From positions 15,987,282 to 16,051,281 of the forward strand of contig OX439039.1 of assembly GCA_949317995.1 (NCBI GenBank): a DNA stretch of 64,000 nucleotides, read 5' to 3'. The notes beneath the pieces are model-generated. The model saw nothing but the letters and a program-made list of their open reading frames with translations. It ran no database searches and was not told the origin of the DNA. This DNA comes from Acholoe squamosa (Eukaryota > Annelida > Polychaeta > Phyllodocida > Polynoidae). The translations under genes were made by a program, and so were the position numbers. Each line of letters opens with the position of its first letter. The stretch's first letter is position 1. Shown one piece after another: positions 1 through 12,895 of this stretch.

Positions 1-1304
1 GTTAGATGGCTAAGGCACCTGTTTTCAAAGAGGATGCATGGAAAGACCGAGGCTGTTCCTTCTCACATGTCCTGCCTGTGGTGCTGTGCAAATTCCCATC
101 AGTTTGAGGTTACAACCCTCTAAGTGGTGAGTTTGCATGAGCTGCTAAGCTAGCCTCATTATTTAGGCCTATAGCATTTCCTAGTCTTCCTAGTCCTTGT
201 TAAAATCATTAGAGTGTAGTCTGCATCAGTACACAACCAACCACAAACTGGCTGCACTTCAGTTACAAGCATGAGTGGGCGATCGTATAAACTGCACTAT
301 GAGACAGTATGAGAAAACCCTTTTCCTTGTACCCTTATATTGCTTTCCTTGGCCTACACAATAAGCCGGTCTTTCATTTGGTTTACATTGACAGTCAGGC
401 TGTTGGGGATGATTTAAGTTGATTTACAAATTACCATCTCCAAGAGACTCAGTGATCTAAACAGTGGCCATTCTGGGATGGACTAAGTTGTGTAAGGTCT
501 GGATGACATTTCCCGACATTCTAAGGCTTGTGCTTGAGTTGTATCAGCAGCATACTCTGTAGTTGTACAGTACAAACCAAGATGTCTTGTCATACCTCTA
601 TAGTCTGGAGTGTATCCTCCCAAACCTCCCTGTCCACAGTAAATACACTTTGGCTCAATTAGATATCGCCATAGCACGTTAAGGAAGTTCCTCAAGAGTT
701 CCTGCTCTTACTAATTTCTTTCTTGCCTTCATATAGAAAGCGCTGAATACATTCAACATGTTCCTCTTTCTGATGGAGATAAACTTTAACAGGCATTCAT
801 AATCTTTCCCACCTGACCTTCCACCATCTGTCAAAAAGATTTAACAGTACTGGCCTTGTCAGGAGTGACTAGTTAAATAGAGGTACGACTGCTTTTACTG
901 TTACTGTACATCAAAAGTTCACCGTGAATTTTATGGAGTTTCAGTACTAAACTTAGGCAGATTTATAACAGTGAGGCCATATCTCTCACTGAACTAGCAA
1001 AGCACACCTCAGTGACCTGGATTTATAATAGGTGCATCGTTGAAAGGGAACCAACCTCAGTTGAATGGTAGTACTAGTAGATTGGTATTGGAAATTTGAA
1101 AATATGTCGGGGACATTATGATCTTTCTATAACAACGCCATATTATGCACATGCCATGGCGAACAGGTTCTCAAATCATTTATAACAATTATTTCAGGAA
1201 TTGGCATCAACCTTATTGTACCATACAGTGAAGGTTCTTCATGGTGGTTAAAAGAGTTCTTGTAAATTTCATGAACAAGACAGATTAGGTCAGTGGTCGT
1301 TGTC
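1..1304. other. Non-coding flank, nothing recognised
   Basis: I see no convincing coding region, RNA gene or repeat here. Only a short open frame near 483-695 exists and its translation has no recognisable domain. The stretch ends at the left target-site copy GTTGTC (1299-1304) of the Polinton relic. Confidence 0.5.
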
Positions 1305-1902
1305 AGTAGTATATAGGTGCAAACTCAGCACATAGGAACAGCTTCTGAAATCGGTTTAACCTACTTATGAACCGGAAGTGACCTAGTTTTGAAACTGAAA
1401 GTGACCATATATGGACATGTGACCTAGTTCCTTGAGTTCTGATTGGCTGAAAGATAATCTATGTAAATTTTATTGTTGCCATGACCACGACCATGACCAT
1501 ATATGGGCATGTGACCCAGTTTTTTCTCACTGTAGTATAAACAAATGGTAGGGAGCGTTTATTGTTAACAACAGGGGGTGGGTAGGTAGGTCGGGGTTGG
1601 TTTATATAGGGTGTGCGCGTGTTATACATGCACATGTGTGGGTATGTGGCCCCCCCTTCCCTTTACAAAATACCCCTACCTCATAGCCTACCCTACCCTA
1701 CCTTACACTACTATACTTTCTACCTAACCTATTCTATTCTATCCAGTAACCAGCATGTTTTTTGTCCCCCTACATTATAACCTCACCACAACGTTACAAA
1801 AATAAATGACCCTATCAACATGTTCCAATTAACCTTTTACATGTATGCTGCACCCTACCATAGCACAGGTACCCTTATCCTAACATTTTCCCCCCTACCA
1901 AG
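1305..1902 (+). repeat. Left TIR of Polinton relic C
   Basis: Inverted match to 5540-6191. It carries an ETS-type site ACCGGAAGTG (1371-1380), several GTGACCTAG motifs, an inverted CCAAT box (CTGATTGGC near 1440) and a run of CCCTA pentamers (about 1690-1710). The inner border is approximate. Confidence 0.8.
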
Positions 1903-1918
1903 AGTAGGTAGGTAGGTA

Positions 1919-2193
1919 TGGGTAAAATGTAACGACTGGCATTAATCCTGGAATAGTAGTACCATTGGAAGTGGTGTCCTTTGGTTGTTGTGTCCTATAT
2001 GTGACATTGTGGTGTGTGTATATCAGTTTTGTGTTACACTTTTGGATGTTAATAACATGTTCCTGGTAAAGTAGGTAATATACACACACCACAATGTCAG
2101 ATATAGGACACAACAACCAAAGGATGAAAAGACAATGCCACTTTCAATAGTACTAGTGTTCCAGGATTAATGCCTGTCTTTAGATTTTACCCC
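1919..2193. repeat. Foldback element (MITE-like) inside relic C
   Basis: A near-palindrome of about 275 bp. The left arm runs from GGGTAAAAT through GGCATTAATCCTGG and CCTTTGGTTGTTGTGTCC. The right arm repeats these as the reverse complement, ending TTTTACCCC. The loop is about 50 bp near 2025-2075. No coding capacity. It lies between the left TIR and the PolB remnant. Confidence 0.75.
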
Positions 2194-2338
2194 TAAAGAA
2201 AATGAGCTGCAAAGGAGTAATTCAAAAACAAAACTAATCAACAGCTGAAGACTACAAAAAGGTTTTGCAAACCAAAACAGCACTATGGTGATCAACAAAG
2301 GATTCAGAGTGATAAAGTCAGTCACCTTATCTCCACAA
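2194..2338 (+). pseudogene. PolB 3'-end remnant, part 1
   Basis: The stretch from AAAATGAGCTGCAAAGGAGT through GTGATCAACAAAGGATTCAG closely follows the PolB coding sequence of element A at about 28942-29070, with stops and small indels. It is the C-terminal end of a family B DNA polymerase gene. The gene is interrupted at about 2339 by an insertion and resumes at about 4778. It is not functional. Confidence 0.75.
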
Positions 2339-3609
2339 AGTGATGCAACTCTGAGGGGGAAATCTGACACAGGGCTGATTCTTTTTTCTTGGTAGTAGGA
2401 CATAGATATTTTGCTTGTGCATACTTTGCATTTATGGGGTAAATACTGCATAGTTGTTTTTTTTTCTTAAATAGAGTTGTGAGTTTGCAATGATGACCAA
2501 TGAAAGTCAAGTCAGTTTGTCACACATCATGTCAGTTTGTCGCACATTGTGTCAGTTTGTCGCCCCAAACACTTCTGATAGAATTACAGGTAGTTAAAAA
2601 AATCTTGGGACCATTGGAATTCACCCTAGGGTGATGCACTAGGGGGGGAAAGGCAATATGTAGGTGGTCTAGGATTAAATCTCAGAGGTAGGAGAGAGAG
2701 GGACCGTTTTCTCATTGTGTCAGTTTTTCACCTAGCATGTCAGTTGGTTGCCAGCGTATCAGTTTGTCACCAGTTTTTCACCTTAGAAAAAAAAGTTTTC
2801 ACCCAAAAGAAATTTAGCAAATAAAAATAGTTAAGAACAGTATCTGTGATGTCAGAAGGAGAGAGGGTAAGGTAATATTTTTAACTAGTCAGGGATAGTT
2901 AAATAGGGAGCTTGTTCATGTGAAAATGATTTTCATAAAAAGAGCTTTTTGTGTCAGTATGTCACCAGCATGTCAGCATTTCGCCAGTGTGTACGATTTT
3001 CGCCCTGAACACTTCTGATGGACTTACAGGTAGTAAAAAAAAAATGTTAAGTTGGTATAAATTCACAATAAGCTAATTTACTTGTGGCCAAAGTTAATGT
3101 AAAAGTAGTTTAGAACTAAATCTAAGAGGTAGAAAATAGAGGAAGAATTTTCTCATTGTGTCAGTTTTCACCTAGCGTGTCAGTTTGTCACCAGCATGAT
3201 AGTTTTTCACCTACTGTGTCACTTTTTCGCCCATAGAGTGAGTTTGTCACCCATCATGTCAGTTTGTCGCCTATTGTGTCAGTCTGTCGCCCTGAACATT
3301 TCTGATGGAATTACAGGTCGTTAAAATAATGTTTGGACCATAGGAATTTGCCCTAGGGTGATACACTAGGGGGTAAAGGCAATATGTAGGTAATGTAGGA
3401 TTAAATCTCAGAGGTAGGAGAGAGAGGGACAATTTCCTCATTGTGTCAGTTTTTCTTTTAGTGTGTCAATTTGTCACCTAGGGTGTCAGATTTCGCCTCA
3501 GATAAATGTTTTCACCTAAAACAAAGTGAGCAAAGATAAATATTGAAGAAGAGTATCTGTTATGGCATAAGGAGAGAGGGTAAGGGAATATTTTTAACCA
3601 GTCAGGGAT

Positions 3610-4505
3610 TTTTTTTAATTGAAAACAAAGTTTATTGAGCCTCTCACAATTTACAGAATCGTGGTAATTGAAGCACAACTGGAATTATAGTCAAACAACT
3701 ATCAGTAAGTCAAACACAATCATACAATCAAGAAAAAAAGCTACAGATCATATTCATACGGTAAATTAAGATACCATATCAAATTGTACACCATATCAAT
3801 TATATAAAAATACAAACAATTATAGACACAACAATTAGTCATGAAAAATCTATGTAATAATGATCAATAATAATCAGGCTGGGAAAAATGTAACATGATG
3901 CCAACAGTGGACTTGAGAAAAACGTTGGCCATATCTCCACTAATAACCACGTATGTGGAGGAGCCTTAGCCACTGTTGGACAACTCTCCACTGTTGGACA
4001 ATGGGAGCCTAGGCCACAGTTGGACAACTCCCCACTGGTGGACACTGCCCGCCCCCAGTGAGTGTTCTTATCTCCTGGTTGCCATAGTGATCACTGATAA
4101 GACATTAGTGCAGGTGTTGGACAATCCTCCAACAGTGGGGGTAATGCAGGTGGGGAGGTGTAACAGGGGGTATGGAGTAAACAGAAAATGTATAATTTGA
4201 AATCATTTTGATACAGTAAATGCAGCATATCTCATCATACACAAGTTTGTTTTAAATAGGTTCATACACATACCTGGATAATTACAAAGTCTACCACTAT
4301 AAAGGTCAACCTCTTTGCACAAATCATTATTGCCTTGCACAAATTGCCTTTTCTACACTTAACCTTACAGCATGGCATATTCAACTAAAAAGTGTTGGAG
4401 AATGGGCCAACGTTTTTCACTCCTCCAACGGAGGAGGCTTGCCAATGTTTTCCAAGCCTGATAATAGACAAAACAGGCCCAGACAAACAAGGACCAAAGT
4501 AACAC
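3610..4505. mobile_element. Secondary insertion starting in a poly-T run
   Basis: The surrounding repeat unit (compare about 2871-2960) is broken after AGTCAGGGAT at 3609 and resumes near CAGGGTACTTAAATA at about 4500. The inserted piece starts with a poly-T run, as expected for a minus-strand retroposed sequence. CAGGG at both sides may be the target duplication. It contains the small inverted-repeat element at 3875-4460. Confidence 0.45.
3875..4460. mobile_element. 586-bp MITE with TSD ATAAT
   Basis: The left end CAGGCTGGGAAAAATGT and the right end read on the minus strand (CAGGCTTGGAAAACATT) are imperfect inverted copies of about 60 bp, both reaching GAAAAACGTTGGCC. ATAAT flanks both sides (3870-3874 and 4461-4465). 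The interior holds several copies of CCACTGTTGGACAA (about 3967-4060). No ORF of note. Confidence 0.75.
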
Positions 4506-4777
4506 AGGGTACTTAAATATTAAGATTGTTCATGTGAAGATGATTTTGCTGAAAAGGGCCTTCCGTGTCAGTTTGTTGCCAGTGTGTCAGTTTGTCGCCC
4601 TGATGTCAGGAAAAGGAGGAAAAAGAAAACTTATATAAGTATTAGGATCTTGTTGCTTTGGGAAATAAAGAAGCTCCATAAGCCTCAAGTAATGGGTCAA
4701 CTTTTATTTCATTGCAATTTATTTATATATCAAATTAAGGAGGGTGTCAGTTGGTTGCCTCTCAAAGTTGCATCACT

Positions 4778-4885
4778 TTCAGTAGACAAGGTGCAGTACT
4801 TATTTGCAGAACAAACAGGGATTTAGTTATCAGTATATCAAAAGATGCCTGTGTTAAGACGGTGTAAGCACTTTACCCTAGGACA
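4778..4885 (+). pseudogene. PolB 3'-end remnant, part 2
   Basis: Continues the remnant broken at 2338. CAGTATATCAAAAG and AGACGGTGTAAGCAC match the last codons of PolB in element A (about 29110-29155). The order and strand agree with part 1, which shows that the 2.4 kb between them is an insertion. Confidence 0.7.
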
Positions 4886-5539
4886 TTTAAAAAGAAAAAA
4901 AACCTCTCTTTTCTCTTTTGTCTGTTGCACACAGCAAAAATATAACAGTTTTTTTTATAAAATTTCCATAACATTTTTGTAAATTTGTAAAATTTTATGA
5001 AAATTTTATAACATTTTGGTAAACTGTTACATTTCTTTCATTTTGTGAAAAAAATACATAGATTGAAACCATGTTTCAAGATGAAATCTTGTGTGTAAGA
5101 AGTAGAATTTTTGTAAAATTAGGTACATCTGTAAAGTTTTTGTAACATTTTTGATAAAACAAGGGAAATCTTGTGTGTAAAAAGTGGAAATTTTTGTTAC
5201 ATTGAGTTAAATTTGTAAATTTGTTGCTAAAATGTTAGATTTCTTTCATTTTGTAGAAAGAATACACAGGTTAAAGGTTAACATGTATCCTTTGTGTAAA
5301 AAAGATTGCTAGAACGATATCTGCATTTGACATGTAACTCTTCATGCTTGAGTGTATTAACATATATTAACCTTTTTTCTTCTTAATGTTGTCCCTATTA
5401 ATAGGAGGTGTCAGTCATTGCATGCGTCATTACTGGGGTGTCCCTCACCCCATACCCTACCCTACATAAATTGTTTGTTATTCATCCATGAACCAGTGAG
5501 CAGCAATGGGTGCGCGGCGGCAGTGGTGGTGGTGGTGGT
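4886..5539. other. AT-rich spacer of relic C
   Basis: Low-complexity AT-rich sequence with two diverged copies of a block that includes TTTCTTTCATTTTGT (about 5030 and 5240). It has the same position after PolB as the 81-bp repeats in element A, but a different sequence. No gene seen. Confidence 0.5.
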
Positions 5540-6191
5540 GGTAGGGGGAAAAATGTTATGATAAGGGTATGCGTGTTATGGTAGGGTGTAGCATGTGAAA
5601 GGTTAATTGGAACATGCTGATAGGGTCATTTATTTTTGTAGCGTTGCAGTGGGAGAATGTTATAATGTAGGGGGACAAAAAAACATGCTGGTCACTGGAT
5701 AGAATAGAATAGGTTAGGTAGAAAGTATAGTAGGGTAAAAAGGGTAGGGTAGGGTAGGGTAGGGTAGGCTTTGGGGTGGGGGGCACCCCTTAAGTATTTT
5801 ATAAAGGGAAGGGAGGACCACATACCCACACACGCACGTGTATAACACGGGCACACCCTAAAAAAATCTACTCCCCTACCTCCCTACCTACCTACCTACC
5901 TACCTACCTACCCCTACCTACCTACCCACCCACCCACCCCCCTGTTGTTAATAAAAAACGCTCCCTGTGTTTATACTACAGTGAGAAAAAACTAGGTCAC
6001 ATGTCCATATATGGTCATAAAATTTGCATAAATTATCTCTCAGCCAATCAGAGCTCGAGAAACTAGGTCACATGCCCATATATATATATGGTCACTTCCG
6101 GTTTCAAAACTAAGTCACTTCCGCTATGTAAGTAGGTCAAACCAATTTTAGTTCCTGTTTCTATGCACTGAGATTGCACCTATATACTACT
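5540..6191 (-). repeat. Right TIR of Polinton relic C
   Basis: Inverse of 1305-1902 but longer, because CCTA/CCCA runs are expanded at about 5876-5945 and TAGGG pentamers at about 5740-5766. It contains an inverted ETS-type site (CACTTCCGGT, 6093-6102), a CCAAT box (AGCCAATCAG near 6042) and several TAGGTCA motifs. Confidence 0.8.
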
Positions 6192-7030
6192 ATTGTCTGT
6201 GTTCAGCAGTAGAGATCAGTCAGTTTTTTTTTTATGTCAGTGAGTGATTGAGGAGGAATGTGTGAGATAAATGGAAGCTCATGAATGCCAAGGCAGCAGT
6301 GATCAATATTACTGATTTAAATAGTAAAATTCCAAGATACTGTACCAGAGTTACTCAGAGGCTCTTGTTTTTTACCACAATGAAGGTTAGGCTTACTGTT
6401 CTCATCAATAAAATAAAGAACAATAAAATTCTTCTTTGGTCTATTAACACTGTTGATATGACAACATTATTGTGATGCACTCCAACCATAGAAATCTAGG
6501 GTCTAGGGACACACACACCGGACAAATACCCACGGGCCTGATACAGCTGTGTAAATATACAGAATCTAGCGCTCTGCAGTGGATAAAAGTATTAGATCTA
6601 GGACCTTCCCATTAGGTCCACTGATTTGCACTGTATGGATGCTCTAAGCAAATGGTGGAATACTGGACAAGGCTATGTTTGTACACACTAATGCATGAGA
6701 TGATTTGGAATTTTCATACTGGAAGGGGGTGAAAAAGCAGCATAAATCAATTCAGTGGATGCATATATTAGTCTTTATTTTATGTGAATAACTTCTTCCC
6801 ATAGAGATAGCATTGCAGGGCCGATCCACACACCCCCAGTGGCGTAACGTGTGCTGATCCACCACAGTAGCCGATCCACCACTGCAGCCTCGTTCTGGGT
6901 AAATGTAAACATTCAAAATGGCGATGGGCGCTCGTGCGGTGAACTACGGTAACGGATTTTGCTAATTTTCAGTTAATTAAACACTCTAAAAACATAAAAT
7001 AAATATATAACTAAACTCCCCTGGTGTCCT
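6192..7030. other. Non-coding, nothing recognised
   Basis: Begins with the right target-site copy ATTGTC (6192-6197). No coding, RNA or repeat feature that I can support. The phrase CCGATCCAC recurs around 6823-6880 and again in the hairpin at 7035-7088. Confidence 0.4.
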
Positions 7031-7034
7031 CGGC

Positions 7035-7088
7035 GGCCGATCCACCCCTCGGGGGGGGGGGGGTCTCCCCCGAGGGCGTGGATCGGCC
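7035..7088. repeat. GC-rich hairpin with 13-G run
   Basis: GGCCGATCCAC at 7035-7045 is the inverse of GTGGATCGGCC at 7078-7088. Inside, CCCTCGGGGG pairs with CCCCCGAGGG. A run of 13 G lies at 7051-7063. It is sharply more GC-rich than its surroundings. Confidence 0.7.
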
Positions 7089-7344
7089 ACCTCGCACACC
7101 ACGGTCGTTTAGTTCTATAGATCTATTTATTACATGACTTCTTTGATTTTGGGTGCTTTTTCTGGATATTCCCATGCTGATATTCCTGCATAATTTGCAC
7201 TGTAATGTGAACAGATGTAAGCTGGATATCAGCATGGTTTGGGGTGGATATCGCATGGTTTTGGGTGGATATCGCACGGTTTGTGGTGGATATATGTGGA
7301 TATCAGCACTCCTAACATGTCATATCTTACATGTTAAAACCCAC

Positions 7345-7440
7345 AAAATTTTCATTGCCAGGGTAGGGCTCGAACCTGCAGTCTCAGATCCCATACCCAT
7401 CTTCATATGCATTGCGCCACAGGGACTGACGAGAAGTGGT
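7345..7440 (-). repeat. tRNA-derived SINE fragment
   Basis: On the minus strand the sequence has TGGCGCAATGC, like a tRNA A box, followed about 40 bases later by GGTTCGAGCCC, a near-perfect B box. This is the RNA polymerase III promoter layout of tRNA-derived SINEs. No clean cloverleaf is visible, so I do not call a tRNA gene. Confidence 0.6.
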
Positions 7441-7627
7441 TGGCTAAAACCAGGTCTCTATGATATAAAGCCACCCAGCAGTAGTGTAGTGTGATCACGT
7501 CCAGCACCTTGATATGGTTGTGTCCCCCCACAACAACTCTCACATGCGCAAGGTTAGAATAGCATTCTTATTATAGAGGACTGCTGGACACGTTCAAATC
7601 AAGCAAAGCCCGGCACCAAGGTGTAAG

Positions 7628-7710
7628 ACATTGTGGTCTAGTGGGTAGCGCATTGCACTTAGCTGCTATAAGTAGGCGGGACCGGTCTGGGCGAATCTCT
7701 TTTTCGCATC
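7628..7710 (+). repeat. tRNA-derived SINE fragment
   Basis: TGGTCTAGTGGGTAGCGC resembles a tRNA 5' half with an A box. The B-box region (GGTCTGGGCGAATCTC) is degenerate. Most likely an old SINE head in the opposite direction to the one at 7345-7440. Confidence 0.5.
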
Positions 7711-8225
7711 CAAACCAATCCAACGAGCTGTGTGTACAGATCATCACTATGGCAGGCTTCTAGTCCCGGGGAGGGGGAATTTTTGTTTTCAACTTGTTTT
7801 TATTGATATTCTATTGATTTTTTATTGATTAATCGTGTAATAAACTTAGTAAGGTATGAGCTAAGAGGCACCTCATTCCGTTACAGTAGGATATCGTAAC
7901 TCGTGGCCTACGGCCACTCTTTACTCTAAACTCTATGCTATATAGAGTTTAGACATCTGCAGCTATGCCTCATTGTTTACGAAGCACGTTCAATCATTTT
8001 CAACCCTTAAGCTAAATTGCCCTGGGTTTATTACATGGTCAACGACTCACCACTGTAGTCTGATATATGTGGATATTAGAATATCCATAGGACAGGTGTT
8101 TTACATTCTCCTTCCTTGCTCCTTCAATGATTTACAAACCTATTAGATCTATTTTGTTAATTGATATATCAGGTTGAATCATATAAGCCGTATCATGCCC
8201 ATAGTCACTGAAATCACCATTATTT

Positions 8226-10437
<2,212 letters not shown>

Positions 10438-11133
10438 GTTATGACAATGGATGAATAATAAAAACGAGATATATCATTGGTGCTTACCGCATCTGTCTGG
10501 CTAAACCTGCCCTTTATTCAATACATAAACACCAGTGAAGTTTAAATTCAACTGTGGTGAACCGCCTGGGACGGGAATGGTTACGTCTTTCGAGGAGAAG
10601 CGCTAACGCGGCGCCATTTTCGCTTGTAAAATATGAGCGGTAGACTTTCGCATATTCACCACCGGAACCAGGGAGACACTTCAGATCATACCGTTTCTCC
10701 CCAAAAGGAATCACAGACTGGAATATACAAATGTAACTCCACCTGGAGAGAGAATGAGGGACCAAGCCCTAGCCGGATAACCCTGGGGGTTTGAGACAGT
10801 CACGATCATTTGTATATAAGCATATAAACTCCAGGGATTTTATATAGCTAATATACCTTTACGTTATGACAATCGGGTTTCCCTAGCCAACTTAAAAGGG
10901 TCTATTTCTTCTCTTTCCTATTCCCTCGGATGTGTGTGGTGCACATATGCGGGGGCACTGACACATTCCTCTGTGAAATTGTGTAATGTAGTTCTTGCCA
11001 TAATTATGACCTCAGCTGTCAAAATGGCGTTAAACATCTATTACTCACTCACTCACTCACGTTATGACAATGGATGAATAATACCAATGAGATATATTAT
11101 AGGTGCTTACCGTGTCTGGCTGGCTAAACCTGC
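10438..11133. repeat. 73-bp direct repeat pair
   Basis: 10438-10510 and 11061-11133 share CGTTATGACAATGGATGAAT and then GAGATATAT...GGTGCTTACCG...CTGGCTAAACCTGCC. The pair lies just beside the tyrosine-recombinase remnant at 11157-11372. It could be split direct repeats of that element, but this is only a guess. Confidence 0.55.
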
Positions 11134-11156
11134 CAAAGTCACACACTGACCCACAG

Positions 11157-11372
11157 TCAAGGCATAAAGAAAGCAAAAGCAAAATAAATAATACAAACAG
11201 AACGCCAGTCCCCCCTTTGCTTTATCACATCAATATTCACACCTACTCTAGCCAGGAAGGTTGCCCCTCCACTCCCGAACCTGTGACTGGAGGTACACTC
11301 CTCCTCAATACCGGCCATGTCTGCCAACATCTTCAAAATGTCAGAAACTAGGCTGTAAGAGAGACGAACCAC
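11157..11372 (-). pseudogene. Tyrosine recombinase C-terminal fragment
   Basis: The minus-strand frame reads ...SSHRFGSGGATFLARVGVN...IKQRGDWRS. This matches the C-terminal catalytic region of tyrosine recombinases of DIRS/Ngaro and Crypton elements, whose usual form is HSFRRGGA(T/S)F...G....IK..GDWRS. The catalytic HxxR arginine region is altered here (HRFGSGG) and no active-site Tyr remains downstream, so this is a dead remnant. The DIRS-like RT fragment in this window is 30 kb away; I cannot say whether both come from one family. Confidence 0.65.
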
Positions 11373-11674
11373 ACTGAAAACATGGAAGATCCAAAACTAG
11401 TCAGCAGTGACCACTTTAGGTCCTCAGGTTGACGATACCTAAAACTACAACTTTAGGTAGTCAAATGACAACTTTAGGTCGTCATCCTGATGACCTGAGT
11501 CATCAGGATGACAATACTGACAGTACAGAGTCATCATATTGACAACTCAGGTCATCAGGATGACGACCTAAAGTCCTCATTTTGACTACCTAAAGTTGTA
11601 GTTTTAGGTATCGTCAACTTGAGGACCTAAAGTGGTCACCACTGACTAGTTTTGGATCTTCCATGTTTTCAGTG
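11372..11674. repeat. 303-bp near-perfect palindrome
   Basis: The left arm starts CACTGAAAACATGGAAGATC and the right arm ends with its exact inverse. The arms, about 130 bp each, match almost base for base; the visible differences are near the loop and at CAGCAG versus CAGTGG. The loop (about 11505-11535) itself contains short AGTCATCA inverted units. It looks like a foldback MITE and has no coding capacity. Confidence 0.85.
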
Positions 11675-12889
11675 CACCCCTTCACCGTCAGGGGTCAGGA
11701 AGGCTGGATGGGGAGGTGTACCTTTTATTTAAGAGAAGTGGCATTCAGCCCAAGCAACGGTACACAGATCTTTATTTTGAACCCTGCAAATAGGAATCAA
11801 AAGTTTACGTTCTTTGAATTGTATCATCTTGGTACATGTAACCATCACGCCCCAGTCAAAAAAGGCAAAGTATCCCTAGTCAACATGCTATCTGAATAAG
11901 TATAATGGCATTTCCTCATCAAAGACCTGAATGCAAACACGGCAGCGGCCCAAAAACAGGTATGACCCAAGGAAGCTGGAATACAATCAAACATCAACAA
12001 TAAGTGTTCTGATAATATTGCTAAAGATTGACCAGGGCAATCTCCCAGCACCTAGTAAACGCACTTACGTAATTTGTATGTAATTTGAGAACGTTCTCTG
12101 AATGTGAAAATGTAAGGGTTTTTTCATGTTACTGGACGTAATACAATGCAAATTTATGTTCACAGAACGTTCTCTGAACGTTTTCTAAACGTATTATTTA
12201 CATAAAGTATTTACATCATTTAACATAAAATCATGTCATTTGCCTTTTTGGTTAGGGATTCAGTAAGCATCATTTGAACCTTCATCTACGTAAATTATTT
12301 CTGTGCCTAAATGTAAATTTATGTAATTTGAGTACTATGAGGAACATGATTTGAAGGAAAGGGTTTTTGCCCAAATCATGGGCCCTTGAGGGCCTTGATT
12401 AATGGTCATTTAAGTGAGTGAGTAAGTGAGTGAGTAATTGATGTTTAATGCCATTTCAACAGCTAAGGTCATATTCATGGCTAGAACTAAATTACACAAT
12501 TTCACAGAGGAATGTGTCAGTGCCCGCACATATGTGCACCACACACATAATGGTCATTTAAAGGTAAAATTACAAAATTTGTCTATCTATAAATCAATTT
12601 CCCCCCTGTTAAAAAGACTGATATGCTTCCCTTAAGATAAGCAACATGGGATAGAGAGACAGACAGAGGGACAAGGAGAGACAGAGACAGATAGAGGGAG
12701 GCTGAGAGTGATATTCATTTCCCAAAACAAGGAGTATTTGTTTGACCTAGTCTCTTGACAAGTGAGAATATCAATTTAGTTGATCATAGTTTTTACAGCC
12801 TCTGACCTCCATGCGGTATTGGAATATACCTGCTGGGGCAGCACTTTACTTTTGATCACCATGCCCCACTGATCCCACCCTGCTTACTA
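11675..12889. other. Intergenic with dispersed repeats
   Basis: Around 12040-12210, GTAAACGCACTTACGTAATT through GTTCACAGAACGTT resembles, inverted, a block at about 40825-40985, so both belong to a dispersed family. A GA/CA-rich simple repeat lies at 12655-12700. No gene seen. Confidence 0.5.
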
Positions 12890-12895
12890 CCTGTG
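12890..12895. repeat. Target-site duplication CCTGTG, left copy
   Basis: CCTGTG directly precedes the left end of element A and recurs directly after the right end (31321-31326). Polintons are known to create 6-bp duplications. Confidence 0.92.

Larger units (their letters stand above)
2339..4777. mobile_element. Nested insertion with internal TGTCAGTTTGTCGCC repeats
   Basis: It interrupts the PolB remnant of relic C. The left edge holds AAGTGATGCAACTCTGAG and the right edge its imperfect inverse (near 4757-4777), so it looks like a DNA transposon with short TIRs. CTTAT occurs on both sides and could be the target duplication. The interior repeats the phrase TGTCAGTTTGTCGCC many times (for example 2510-2565, 2950-3005, 3160-3300, 4565-4600), embedded in longer direct repeats that include ACTTCTGATGGA.TTACAGG. 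No ORF with a known domain is present, so it is probably non-autonomous. Exact ends are uncertain. Confidence 0.6.
1305..6191. mobile_element. Decayed Polinton relic (element C)
   Basis: The two ends are inverted copies of one another. The left end starts AGTAGTATATAGGTGCAA, and the right end gives the same bases on the minus strand apart from a few differences. The six bases before the left end are GTTGTC and those after the right end are ATTGTC, a decayed 6-bp target duplication; six is the length known for Polintons. Inside, 2194-2338 and about 4778-4885 resemble the 3' end of the PolB gene of element A (28942-29160), on the plus strand. No intact gene remains. PolB lies toward the right end, as in element A, so both have the same orientation. 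The interior is split by nested insertions described separately. Confidence 0.82.
10931..12550. repeat. Dispersed repeat in inverted copies
   Basis: 10931-11060 (TGTGTGTGGTGCACATATG...GTTAAACATCTATTACTCACTCACTC) recurs as its reverse complement at 12414-12550. The family ends in (ACTC)n. I recall similar repeats from mollusc sequences, but cannot verify that here. Confidence 0.65.

Noticed and set aside
7345..7710. Functional tRNA genes
   Set aside because: Both stretches have Pol III promoter-like boxes but do not form proper stems; SINE copies fit better.
10514..10765. 83-codon minus-strand frame
   Set aside because: No domain and no supporting context; probably chance.
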